Assembly (NCBI GenBank): GCA_945836785.1
Contig: CAMAMD010000044.1
Span: 1-10,075, forward strand
Origin: an uncultured Clostridium sp.
GTDB taxonomy: Bacteria; Bacillota_A; Clostridia; Lachnospirales; Lachnospiraceae
DNA length: 10,075 nt
Direction of reading: 5' to 3'
Shown: positions 1 through 7,206 of the stretch, piece after piece
Layout of the letters: the number at the start of each line of letters is the position of its first letter
Position numbering within the stretch: the first letter of the stretch is position 1
The notes under the pieces: model-generated
Seen by the model: only the letters and a program-made list of their open reading frames with translations
Told to the model about the DNA's origin: nothing
Database searches by the model: none
Translations under genes and position numbers: made by a program

Positions 1-57
1 ATAAAATGTGCCAAAAGAATTATGTCACATTTAACAACGGACAAACAGGAGACAAAC

Positions 58-1149
58 ATGTCCAGAAATGTCACAGCTATCATACAGAAGTTGGAACAAC
101 TGCATAATGCGGACGATACCGAACTCCATATGCTTTTGACAACGGATTTACAGGATTGTGATTTTTATGTTCCTGCTGTGGCAGATGAAAAAAATATCAA
201 CCATCTGCTTGCCGTATCCGCAGACCGGGTACGCCGCAGCATTTACGGAACAGATGTATATATCCGCGGGCTTATAGAATTTACCAATTACTGCAAAAAC
301 AACTGTTACTACTGTGGAATCCGATGTGATAACAGGCATGTCACACGATACCGGCTTTCCAAGGATGATATACTCGCCTGTTGCCATACCGGCTATAGTC
401 TGGGATTTCGTACCTTTGTATTGCAGGGCGGTGAGGATCCCTTCTACACGGATACCATGATTTGTGATATTGTTTCTGCTATACGCAGTCATTACCCGGA
501 CTGTGCCATCACGCTTTCCGTCGGCGAGAAACCACGAGAAACCTATCAGGCATGGTTCGACGCCGGAGCAAACCGCTATCTGCTCCGCCACGAGACCGCA
601 TCAAACGGGCATTATCGCAGACTGCATCCAGCCAAAATGGACCCGGAAAACAGGAAACGATGTCTGTACGATTTAAAGGATATCGGATATCAGGTAGGAG
701 CCGGTTTTATGGTCGGTTCTCCATACCAGACCACAGAAAACCTGATTTCGGATCTCCGTTTTCTGCAGGAGCTTAAACCGGACATGATTGGAATCGGGCC
801 TTATATCTGCCATGCAGATACCCCATTTGCCGGACATGCAAGTGGAAGCCTGACACTGACTTTGCGACTGATATCCATTTTGCGTCTCATGTTTCCTTAT
901 GTACTGTTGCCTGCCACCACAGCCCTCGGAACCATACATCCGCAGGGACGCGAGCTGGGACTTCAGGCCGGTGCCAACGTTGTGATGCCGAATCTCTCCC
1001 CTGTGGAGGTTCGCAAATTATATGAATTATATGAAAATAAAATCTGTACCGGCGAAGAGGCGGCACAATGTCGTGGCTGTCTGGAAAAACGTGTAAAGCT
1101 GGCCGGTTATGATATAGTGACCGCCATAGGCGATGTGAAAAAGGAGTAA
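58..1149 (+). CDS. hydE: [FeFe]-hydrogenase H-cluster radical SAM maturase HydE
   Basis: HydE is a cytoplasmic radical SAM enzyme that processes the HydG-derived Fe(CO)2(CN)-cysteine unit while the H-cluster of [FeFe]-hydrogenase is built. The 363-aa product has the usual family length. The CX3CX2C motif that binds the SAM [4Fe-4S] cluster is at Cys79, Cys83 and Cys86. A second C-terminal set, Cys330-X7-Cys338-X2-Cys341, matches the accessory cluster site of HydE. Blocks such as RYLLRHET, GIGPYI and LLPATTALGTI are typical of HydE and argue against the related PylB and BioB. The start at 58 is preferred over an in-frame ATG at 22 because AGGAG at 47-51 lies 6 nt upstream of it. It heads a plus-strand operon, and nadA begins 7 nt after its stop. 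The partners hydF and hydG are not in the window. Confidence 0.95.
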   Translation: MSRNVTAIIQKLEQLHNADDTELHMLLTTDLQDCDFYVPAVADEKNINHLLAVSADRVRRSIYGTDVYIRGLIEFTNYCKNNCYYCGIRCDNRHVTRYRLSKDDILACCHTGYSLGFRTFVLQGGEDPFYTDTMICDIVSAIRSHYPDCAITLSVGEKPRETYQAWFDAGANRYLLRHETASNGHYRRLHPAKMDPENRKRCLYDLKDIGYQVGAGFMVGSPYQTTENLISDLRFLQELKPDMIGIGPYICHADTPFAGHASGSLTLTLRLISILRLMFPYVLLPATTALGTIHPQGRELGLQAGANVVMPNLSPVEVRKLYELYENKICTGEEAAQCRGCLEKRVKLAGYDIVTAIGDVKKE

Positions 1150-1156
1150 AACAATT

Positions 1157-2074
1157 ATGAACATGAACGAAATGCAACAGGAAATACTGCGGTTAAAAAA
1201 AGAAAAAGATATCTGTATTCTTGCACATAGCTATCAGTCCAAAGAAATTATCGAAGTGGCTGATTTTACAGGTGACTCCTACCAACTTTCCGTTATGGCT
1301 ACCACTGCTCCACAGAAAACCGTTATCATGTGTGGCGTCCGTTTTATGGCAGAGACCGTAAAAATTCTCTCCCCGGAAAAAACGGTACTGCTCGCTAATC
1401 CCATTGCCGGATGCCCTATGGCAGAGCAGATGGATGTGGAATTAATCTCCGCAGTTAAAAAGCAGAATCCCGGATACACAGTCGTAGCCTACATTAACAC
1501 GACGGCGGCGCTGAAAACCATATGCGATGTATGTGTCACCTCATCCTCTGCTGTCAAGATTGTAAACAATATTCCAAACAAAGATATTCTGTTTATTCCG
1601 GACTGCAACCTTGGTGATTATGTGGCAAAGCAGATTCCGGATAAAAATATCAAACTTCTTCAGGGTGGCTGTCCGATTCATGCCAGAGTAACCGCAAAGG
1701 ATGTACAAAAAGCCAGAAAGCTTCATCCGAATGCAGAGCTTCTTGTCCATCCTGAATGTGTTCCTGAAGTTGTTGCCCAGGCAGACTATGTCGGTTCTAC
1801 GGTGGGTATTATGAAATATGCCATGAATTCCGATAAGAAAGAGTTTATCATCGGAACGGAAATCAGCATTGCCGACCACCTTGCTTATGAATGCCCGGAT
1901 AAATTCTTCTATCCACTCTCCAAGGATCTCATATGTTCCAATATGAAGTCCACAACACTGCCTGATGTCTTACATGCAGTTATGGGTGTCGGTGGTGAAG
2001 AAATTATGCTGGATGATGAAACAATTTCCAAGGCAAAAGCCTGCATTGATAAAATGATTGAACTGGGTGAATAA
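1157..2074 (+). CDS. nadA: Quinolinate synthase NadA
   Basis: NadA condenses iminoaspartate with dihydroxyacetone phosphate to form quinolinate, the pyridine precursor of NAD, using an oxygen-sensitive [4Fe-4S] cluster. The 305-aa length fits the short bacterial/archaeal NadA form. The N-terminal AHSYQ and DFTGDSYQLS blocks are typical. The three expected cluster cysteines are Cys86 (AGCPMA), Cys172 (GGCPIH) and Cys260 (LICSNMK), with spacing close to that in characterised short NadA proteins. AAGGAG at 1141-1146, inside the end of hydE, is the ribosome binding site. A second in-frame ATG at 1163 is a possible alternative start. No nadB or nadC is present here, so the iminoaspartate source must be encoded elsewhere or upstream. 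The mnmA start follows the stop by 1 nt, which suggests translational coupling. Confidence 0.95.
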   Translation: MNMNEMQQEILRLKKEKDICILAHSYQSKEIIEVADFTGDSYQLSVMATTAPQKTVIMCGVRFMAETVKILSPEKTVLLANPIAGCPMAEQMDVELISAVKKQNPGYTVVAYINTTAALKTICDVCVTSSSAVKIVNNIPNKDILFIPDCNLGDYVAKQIPDKNIKLLQGGCPIHARVTAKDVQKARKLHPNAELLVHPECVPEVVAQADYVGSTVGIMKYAMNSDKKEFIIGTEISIADHLAYECPDKFFYPLSKDLICSNMKSTTLPDVLHAVMGVGGEEIMLDDETISKAKACIDKMIELGE

Positions 2075-2075
2075 T

Positions 2076-3161
2076 ATGACAAATCACATGAACCATAAAG
2101 CCTTAATAGCCATGAGCGGCGGAGTGGATTCCAGCGTTGCCGCATATCTGATGCACAGCCGGGGATATGACTGTATCGGTGCTACCATGAAATTATATCA
2201 CAATGAAGATATCTGTATTCCCAGAGAACACAGTTGCTGTACTTTGGATGATGTGGAGGATGCCCGTGCCGTCGCCGCATCTATGCATATCCCATATTAT
2301 GTTTTTAATTTTTCCGACCGTTTTAAGGAAGAGGTCATCGAGAAATTTATACGCTGCTATGAATGTGGCATAACCCCGAATCCATGTATTGACTGCAACC
2401 GGTACCTGAAATTTGAATACCTGTACAACCGTGCACAGGAGCTGGGGTATGACTATGTTGTAACCGGACATTATGCACAGATTACACAGGACAGTACAAC
2501 CGGACGTTTTTTACTGCGCAAGGCTGTGGATGCATCCAAGGATCAAAGCTATGTGCTCTATTCTCTGACACAGGAACAGCTTGCACATACGCAGTTTCCT
2601 CTCGGCAGCATGACGAAATCAGAAACCCGTGCCATCGCAGAAGCCCAGGGATTTATAAATGCAAAAAAACATGACAGCCAGGATATCTGCTTTGTACAAA
2701 ACGGAAGCTATGCCGAGTTTATAGAAGACTATACCGGAAAAAATTATCCTGCGGGAGATTTCGTCGATATTGACGGACATGTTCTCGGTCGCCATAAAGG
2801 TATCATTCGTTATACCATCGGACAGCGCAAAGGTCTCGGTCTTGCACTGAAAGAGCCTATGTATGTCATGGCAGTAAATCCGAAAGATAACACCGTGGTG
2901 CTTGGAAGAGACAGTGATTTATACTCTGACACCTTGATTGCATCGGATCTTAATCTTATCAGCATGGAAAAAATATCCGAGCCCGTCAGATTGAAAGCCA
3001 AGGTACGTTATCGGCACACCGAACAGTGGGCAACCGTAACACAAGTCGAAGATGATAAAATCCAGGTTGTATTTGATGAACCGCAACGTGCCATCACACG
3101 GGGACAAGCGGTGGTTCTCTATGATGAGGATATCGTGGTTGGCGGCGGAACCATCATTTGA
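2076..3161 (+). CDS. mnmA: tRNA-specific 2-thiouridylase MnmA
   Basis: MnmA adenylates and thiolates uridine 34 in the anticodon of tRNA-Lys, -Glu and -Gln. It takes sulfur from a cysteine desulfurase directly or through relay proteins. The 361-aa protein has the N-type PP-loop SGGVDSS at residues 14-20. The NPCIDCN block at 102-108 supplies Cys107, which aligns with the first catalytic Cys. SQDICF supplies Cys205, the second, persulfide-bearing Cys. The C-terminal beta-barrel region ends in the usual VVGGGTI. The Cys-Cys pair at 54-55 (HSCCTLDD) is common in clostridial members. The ATG at 2076 follows the nadA stop by 1 nt with a weak GGGTGA upstream; ATG 2088 is possible but has no visible ribosome binding site. 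The gene is intact and probably functional. Confidence 0.93.
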   Translation: MTNHMNHKALIAMSGGVDSSVAAYLMHSRGYDCIGATMKLYHNEDICIPREHSCCTLDDVEDARAVAASMHIPYYVFNFSDRFKEEVIEKFIRCYECGITPNPCIDCNRYLKFEYLYNRAQELGYDYVVTGHYAQITQDSTTGRFLLRKAVDASKDQSYVLYSLTQEQLAHTQFPLGSMTKSETRAIAEAQGFINAKKHDSQDICFVQNGSYAEFIEDYTGKNYPAGDFVDIDGHVLGRHKGIIRYTIGQRKGLGLALKEPMYVMAVNPKDNTVVLGRDSDLYSDTLIASDLNLISMEKISEPVRLKAKVRYRHTEQWATVTQVEDDKIQVVFDEPQRAITRGQAVVLYDEDIVVGGGTII

Positions 3162-3232
3162 TACCATGCATATACATTTTTGATTTCATAGTATACAAAA
3201 TCACTTTTATATTTTACTGGCAGGGAAACAAC
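3162..3232 (+). other. Short gap between mnmA and the E1-like gene
   Basis: This AT-rich 71-nt stretch is the only real gap in the plus-strand gene set. It contains a small inverted repeat, TGATTT at 3181-3186 and AAATCA at 3198-3203, without the GC content or T tract of a terminator. No convincing promoter with good spacing is visible. AGGGA at 3222-3226 is the probable ribosome binding site for the next gene. Read-through from mnmA is therefore likely, but an internal promoter cannot be excluded. Confidence 0.4.
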
Positions 3233-4033
3233 ATGGAACTAAACGAGACACAAAAAACAAGATATGAAAGAAATAGTCTTTTAAAGGAAGTCGGTACGGA
3301 TGGGCAAAAAAAGTTACTATCCTCAAAAGTTCTGGTAATCGGTGCCGGAGCCATCGGAGGTGCTGCGCTGATGTATCTTGCGGCAGCAGGCGTTGGTACC
3401 CTTGGTATATCGGACTTTGACACAGTCGAACTCACGAATCTGCAGAGACAGATTATCCATACGACGAAGCACGTCGGAATGCGTAAGATTGTCTCCGCCG
3501 AAAAGCGGATACATGAAATAAATCCTGATATCAACGTAATTCCTGTCGATGAAAAAATGTCCGTTTATAACATTTCCGACACCATTGCCCCATATGATTT
3601 TATTCTGGATTGTACAGATCGTTTTGAATCTAAATTTCTGATCAACGATGCCTGTGTACTGGGTGCCAAACCATACTGTCACGCTGGGATTGTCCGTTTT
3701 GGCGGGCAGGTCATGACCTATGTACCCGGACATGGTCCATGCCTCCGTTGCCTGATAGAAGAAGTCCCTTCCCCTGCAGATGCTCCACTTGCAGCCCAAG
3801 TCGGAGTACTCGGTTCTGCTACCGGAATAATTGGCAGTATTCAGGCGACCGAAGCAATCAAATATCTGCTTGGAATCGGTGAGCTTCTGACCGGGCGTAT
3901 TCTCCAAATTGACACACTCGGCATGCATTTTCATGAAGTACCTGTCGTTGGCAGCAGTCCGGCCTGCGACATATGTGGTGAACATCCACGTATTTATTCT
4001 CTCATTGAAAATGCGGTGGAATATCAAGTGTAA
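3233..4033 (+). CDS. MoeB/ThiF/HesA-family E1-like adenylyltransferase
   Basis: Members of this family use ATP to adenylate the C-terminal Gly-Gly of a ubiquitin-like sulfur carrier (MoaD, ThiS) as the first step of sulfur transfer into molybdopterin, thiamine or other products. The 266-aa protein has the nucleotide-binding loop GAGAIGG at 37-43, followed by DFDTVELTNLQRQ at 61-73 with the conserved Arg72. The Asp126 region (LDCTD) follows. Zinc ligands are CLRC at 170-173 and CDIC at 245-248, the same pattern as E. coli MoeB. The Cys that precedes the AGV block in MoeB and ThiF is replaced by Ala187. The ATG at 3233 is chosen because of the upstream AGGGA and because homology starts there; upstream in-frame codons look untranslated. 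No sulfur carrier gene is visible, so the substrate is unknown. It is the last gene of the plus-strand set. Confidence 0.88.
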   Translation: MELNETQKTRYERNSLLKEVGTDGQKKLLSSKVLVIGAGAIGGAALMYLAAAGVGTLGISDFDTVELTNLQRQIIHTTKHVGMRKIVSAEKRIHEINPDINVIPVDEKMSVYNISDTIAPYDFILDCTDRFESKFLINDACVLGAKPYCHAGIVRFGGQVMTYVPGHGPCLRCLIEEVPSPADAPLAAQVGVLGSATGIIGSIQATEAIKYLLGIGELLTGRILQIDTLGMHFHEVPVVGSSPACDICGEHPRIYSLIENAVEYQV

Positions 4034-4043
4034 CATCACGAAA

Positions 4044-4259
4044 GGCTGCCACATATATCTGATACAGTATGTATATTACGGAAAACCCTTTGCGAACGCC
4101 AGCACTTAGCGAGATAGAAAAGAATCCGACTTTGCAATACACAAAGTGTAAATTGCAAGGTCGGATTCTTTTATGTCGAGCTTAGTACTGCTGCGTAAGC
4201 AACGGAGCGAGAGCGTGTTTTCCGTAATATACATACTATATCAGATAAATGTGGCAGCC
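4044..4259. repeat. 216-nt foldback (MITE-like) element between convergent operons
   Basis: The outer arms at 4044-4086 and 4217-4259 are 43 nt each and are reverse complements with only two mismatches. The outer ends are GGCTGCC and GGCAGCC. Inside them, 4087-4117 and 4173-4216 pair imperfectly: the left side carries GCGAACGCCAGCACTTAGCGAG and the right side a diverged complement with extra CGGAGCGAGAGCG. At the centre is a strong 21-bp hairpin. Nothing in it is a convincing gene. No clear target-site duplication is seen at the ends. It fills most of the space between two convergent operons. It could be a non-autonomous mobile repeat or a locally maintained termination structure; the sequence alone cannot decide between them. 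Confidence 0.8.
4118..4172. terminator. Bidirectional hairpin terminator at centre of the foldback element
   Basis: A 21-nt stem pairs 4118-4138 with 4152-4172; its single mismatch on the DNA becomes a G-U pair in plus-strand RNA. The loop holds a further ACAC-AAA-GTGT mini-hairpin. The left arm begins with AAAA and the right arm ends with TTTT, so it can act as an intrinsic terminator in both directions. It sits between the E1-like gene (plus) and the permease gene (minus), where both transcripts must end. The T tract is short, so termination strength is uncertain. Confidence 0.7.
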
Positions 4260-4270
4260 CCTATCCCACG

Positions 4271-6313
4271 TTATACGCTAGCCTGCGATGTAATTCTATA
4301 ATATGTCCTTGCGGTCAGCCAGTATACTATGAAGTACACCAGAGTAAATACCAGAATGGTTCCGATGGTGCATGTTACAAACAGCGTCACATTCGTGAAG
4401 TTCAACATGACAAGTACATCCTTGATTATCTTGAATGCGAAACAAATATGCACGATTGCAAGCAGAATCGGCAGGAAGAATACCTGTACAATCTGGTTTC
4501 TGATAACACTCTTGGTCTCTGCCTTACTCATTCCAACCTTCTGCATGATTCCAAAGCGCTCCCTGTCATCATAGCCCTCAGATATCTGCTTATAATAAAT
4601 TATCATGACTGTCGTAATCAGGAACAGTGTTCCTATAAAGATTCCAATAAAGAACAAGCCTCCATATATTCCAAACATTTCCGGTCTCGTTGTATAGATA
4701 TTATCTACCGAAGCCAGATGACTGATTCCTGTGTCATTTATAACATCCCGTAAGCCCTCGCAGTAAGCATTTTTGTCTTCTGTATCACCCTCCAGGTTAA
4801 AATTAATATAATATTCCGGCGACATAATGGTTCCGTCAGTAAAATCTCCCTGAATCTCGCTGCTGAGTTCGAGCAAATCCTGCAGCGATGGTACAACCAT
4901 AAAAATCATCCCATATGCATTATCAAACGCTTTTTCTATCACATTTTTATCCAGTCTGCCCACGATGTTCCACGTCTGATTTCCGACAGTGATCTCATCA
5001 CCCGAAATCTTCTTATCCTCCGAGCAATAGAGCAATACCGTGCCTGCATCAAGGGTAATATTTTCACCTGTCAGAGCGTTATAATCCTCCTGACTGATAA
5101 TCTCCAACGCCATGTAATCACTTACGCTCAAATTCCATGTATTATCCACTACAAATTTTGTGCCTTGCATAGAGCCCATAACACCGTACTCGTAATAATG
5201 CTCCATATCACGAATCTCAACATTATACTCCTTTGCACGTTCCAACAGTTTTTCCTCCACCAGTGCATAATTATAATGATGCTCATTCTTCCATTCTTCA
5301 GGCATATCATCTTCCATATCTTTCTCATACAGATAATCTGTCATAACATCCTTTGGATAACGATTTCTAAGCACATCCTCTATTCCCACATAAAGTGACA
5401 CTGTAGATGACAGCACAACCAACACGCCTGTACACAGGATACAAATATTGGCAAGCCCTACTGCATTTCTTTTCATTCGGTACATCATGCCTGAAACAGT
5501 GATAAAATGCTTTTTATTATAATAATACCGTTTGTTTTTCTTAAGCATTTTGAATATCGCAATACTGCCCGACAAAAAGAGCAGATAAGTTCCTACAATA
5601 ACACACAATACAGCGAGGAAAAATACATTATAAGCCTGCAGCGGATTTTTGGTGGTAAGTGCCAGATAATATCCATACCCCAAAGCGGCCAGACCGATTA
5701 GTGCAAGAAGCCATTTTGCTTTTGGTTCACGTTCTCCCACATGTTCTCCGTGCATCAGTTCAATAGGTTTTAAGCAAAAAACACGAATCCCGTTTGTGAG
5801 AATTATCGCCACAAATGTCGCCGCAAACAAAATGAATGTCCCCAATACGGATTCCGGCATGATATGAAATACAAAGCTGGTATTAATCTGAAGCAGTTTC
5901 AGTAACACAAGAAACATCAGTCTGGAAAATAAGATTCCGACACCCAGTCCGATTCCTATGCAGCCTATTCCAACCAGTGCCATTTCCCAAAACACAACCT
6001 TTCCGATGTGTTTCTTTTCCATCCCAAGCAGACTATATAATCCCAATTCTCTGGTACGCTGTTTCATCAGAAAACTATTTGTATAAAACAACACACACAC
6101 CGAAAATATTCCCGCTACGATCACACCGATAATCAGCACTTTTTTCATCGTGGTTGCACCATAAAACAATGTATCATCAGCCTGTTTCCATATGCTGTGC
6201 AGCATATAGAACATTGCAACCATCATAATGCCGGAAAAAAGGAATGGTAAAAATGTATTTTTATTCTTCCTGATATTCTGCCATGCCAGCCTTCTATATA
6301 ATCCTCTATTCAT
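4271..6313 (-). CDS. BceB-like ABC transporter permease (peptide antibiotic resistance)
   Basis: This is the membrane subunit of a Bce-type ABC transporter, a group that protects Firmicutes against cell-wall-active peptides such as bacitracin and lantibiotics and signals to a partner kinase. The 680-aa protein shows ten hydrophobic segments near residues 21-40, 57-79, 109-135, 154-175, 201-219, 230-252, 286-308, 549-573, 606-627 and 641-664. A large soluble domain at about 309-545 lies between segments 7 and 8, which is the hallmark of the BceB type within the FtsX/MacB superfamily. The N-terminal LAWQNIRKNK and the cytoplasmic TRELGLYSLLGM block are typical. Its start overlaps the ATPase stop by 8 nt, indicating coupled translation. 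The extracellular domain is thought to fix ligand specificity, but the ligand cannot be read from the sequence. Confidence 0.92.
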   Translation of the reverse strand: MNRGLYRRLAWQNIRKNKNTFLPFLFSGIMMVAMFYMLHSIWKQADDTLFYGATTMKKVLIIGVIVAGIFSVCVLFYTNSFLMKQRTRELGLYSLLGMEKKHIGKVVFWEMALVGIGCIGIGLGVGILFSRLMFLVLLKLLQINTSFVFHIMPESVLGTFILFAATFVAIILTNGIRVFCLKPIELMHGEHVGEREPKAKWLLALIGLAALGYGYYLALTTKNPLQAYNVFFLAVLCVIVGTYLLFLSGSIAIFKMLKKNKRYYYNKKHFITVSGMMYRMKRNAVGLANICILCTGVLVVLSSTVSLYVGIEDVLRNRYPKDVMTDYLYEKDMEDDMPEEWKNEHHYNYALVEEKLLERAKEYNVEIRDMEHYYEYGVMGSMQGTKFVVDNTWNLSVSDYMALEIISQEDYNALTGENITLDAGTVLLYCSEDKKISGDEITVGNQTWNIVGRLDKNVIEKAFDNAYGMIFMVVPSLQDLLELSSEIQGDFTDGTIMSPEYYINFNLEGDTEDKNAYCEGLRDVINDTGISHLASVDNIYTTRPEMFGIYGGLFFIGIFIGTLFLITTVMIIYYKQISEGYDDRERFGIMQKVGMSKAETKSVIRNQIVQVFFLPILLAIVHICFAFKIIKDVLVMLNFTNVTLFVTCTIGTILVFTLVYFIVYWLTARTYYRITSQASV

Positions 6314-7073
6314 TCAACTCACCACCCGCCAATAAAATTGTCAGAGAATTTGATATCTTGACATACATCTCATCGTTGTTCATATTTCCCCGATATATCT
6401 GATGGAAAATGCGTCCATCTTTGATGAATAATACGCGGTCAGCGTTGGATGCTGCACGCACGCTGTGTGTTACCATAAGAATTGTCTGCCCTTCATCATG
6501 CAGATTACGGAACACGTTAAGCAAATCCCCCGTAGACTTTGAATCAAGGGCGCCTGTCGGTTCATCTGCAAGCAGAATGTCCGGTTGCGTGATAACTGCC
6601 CTCGCTACCGCAGCCCTCTGCTTTTGTCCGCCGGATACCTCATACGGATATTTCTTCAATATGTCCTTGATACCAAGACTTTCTGCAATCTCCACAAGCT
6701 TTGGCTGCATTTCCTGATACCGCTTACCTGCCAGAACCAACGGAAGATATATATTATCCTCCAGTGAAAATGTATCCAGCAGATTGAAATCCTGAAATAC
6801 AAACCCAAGATGCTCACGGCGGAACTTCGCCAATTCACTCTCCTTGATGGAAACCGTATCCTTTCCACGCAACAGAACCTGCCCTGCAGTCGGTCTGTCT
6901 ACCGATGCAAGGATATTGAGTAATGTTGTCTTGCCGGAACCGGACTCACCCATAATAGCCACATATTCCCCTTCCTCCACAGAGAAATTCACATCAGCAA
7001 GTGCCTCCACCTGATTTCCTCCAAACCGGGTCGTATATATTTTCTTTAACCCCTGTACCTGTAATAAAGCCAT
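6306..7073 (-). CDS. BceA-like ABC transporter ATP-binding protein
   Basis: This is the ATPase partner of the downstream permease and drives a Bce-type peptide-antibiotic transporter. The 255-aa protein has Walker A GESGSGKT at 42-49, the Q-loop Gln94 in FVFQDFNLLD, signature VSGGQKQR at 146-153, Walker B ILLADEP at 166-172 with Glu171, the D-loop GALDS and switch His203. These blocks match the MacB/LolD/BceA ATPase subgroup. GGAGG (CCTCC on plus, 7081-7085) lies 7 nt before the start. It begins a two-gene unit with the permease, separated from the kinase gene by a terminator and a candidate operator, which suggests its own inducible promoter. Confidence 0.94.
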   Translation of the reverse strand: MALLQVQGLKKIYTTRFGGNQVEALADVNFSVEEGEYVAIMGESGSGKTTLLNILASVDRPTAGQVLLRGKDTVSIKESELAKFRREHLGFVFQDFNLLDTFSLEDNIYLPLVLAGKRYQEMQPKLVEIAESLGIKDILKKYPYEVSGGQKQRAAVARAVITQPDILLADEPTGALDSKSTGDLLNVFRNLHDEGQTILMVTHSVRAASNADRVLFIKDGRIFHQIYRGNMNNDEMYVKISNSLTILLAGGELNE

Positions 7074-7077
7074 TTCT

Positions 7078-7087
7078 ATTCCTCCAA
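7078..7087 (-). promoter_or_regulatory. Ribosome binding site of the BceA-like gene
   Basis: TTGGAGGAAT on the minus strand puts a strong GGAGG 7 nt upstream of the ATPase ATG and fixes that start. Confidence 0.75.
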
Positions 7088-7149
7088 TTCTATTTTGTCA
7101 TAGTCAGTCACCGGATGAACGAACACACAGTTCTTCATCAACTGTATTT

Positions 7150-7155
7150 ATTATA
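7150..7155 (-). promoter_or_regulatory. Candidate -10 element of the bceAB-like transporter promoter
   Basis: The minus strand reads TATAAT, a perfect -10 hexamer, about 77 nt upstream of the ATPase start. At 17-nt spacing upstream the hexamer is AAGGCA, which is not a consensus -35. A weak -35 would fit an activator-dependent promoter driven by the nearby BceR-type site. It immediately follows the terminator T tract, so chance AT-richness cannot be ruled out. Confidence 0.45.
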
Positions 7156-7156
7156 T

Positions 7157-7201
7157 AAAAAAGGAAATGTATTGCCTTAAGTCTGCCTTACATTTCCTTT
7201 T
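7157..7201 (-). terminator. Intrinsic terminator after the histidine kinase gene
   Basis: A perfect 13-bp stem pairs 7159-7171 with 7189-7201 around a 17-nt loop. Read on the minus strand, the stem is AAAAGGAAATGTA and its complement, followed by six or more T residues (A run at 7157-7162 on plus). It lies about 35 nt after the kinase stop and should end or attenuate the regulator-kinase transcript before the transporter genes. The stem is AT-rich, so read-through is plausible. Confidence 0.7.
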
Positions 7202-7206
7202 ACAAG

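Noticed and set aside
30..37. TTTAACAA upstream of hydE as a Rex repressor site
   Set aside because: Only one half of the Rex palindrome is present, so I do not annotate it as an operator.
22..57. Upstream ATG at 22 as the hydE start
   Set aside because: It has no good ribosome binding site, whereas ATG at 58 has AGGAG at ideal spacing and HydE homologues begin near there.
148..591. 147-aa open frame on the minus strand inside hydE
   Set aside because: It lies wholly within a clearly recognised gene, has no ribosome binding site and encodes no recognisable motif.
58..1149. PylB or biotin synthase identity for the first gene
   Set aside because: The C-terminal CX7CX2C set and the RHET, GIGPYI and LLPATTALGTI blocks are HydE features.
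3181..3203. TGATTT/AAATCA inverted repeat between mnmA and the E1-like gene as a terminator
   Set aside because: The stem is 6 bp, AT-only apart from one pair, with an 11-nt loop and no T tract.
3323..4054. 243-aa open frame on the minus strand opposite the E1-like gene
   Set aside because: It is antisense to a well-supported E1-like protein and its translation shows no family features.
3909..4109. 66-aa plus-strand frame running into the foldback element
   Set aside because: Most of it is the shifted frame of the E1-like gene and its end is palindromic repeat sequence. It is not a sulfur carrier: there is no C-terminal Gly-Gly.
4035..4270. Target-site duplication flanking the foldback element
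   Set aside because: The flanks share only a gapped ATC..ACG similarity, too weak to call a duplication.
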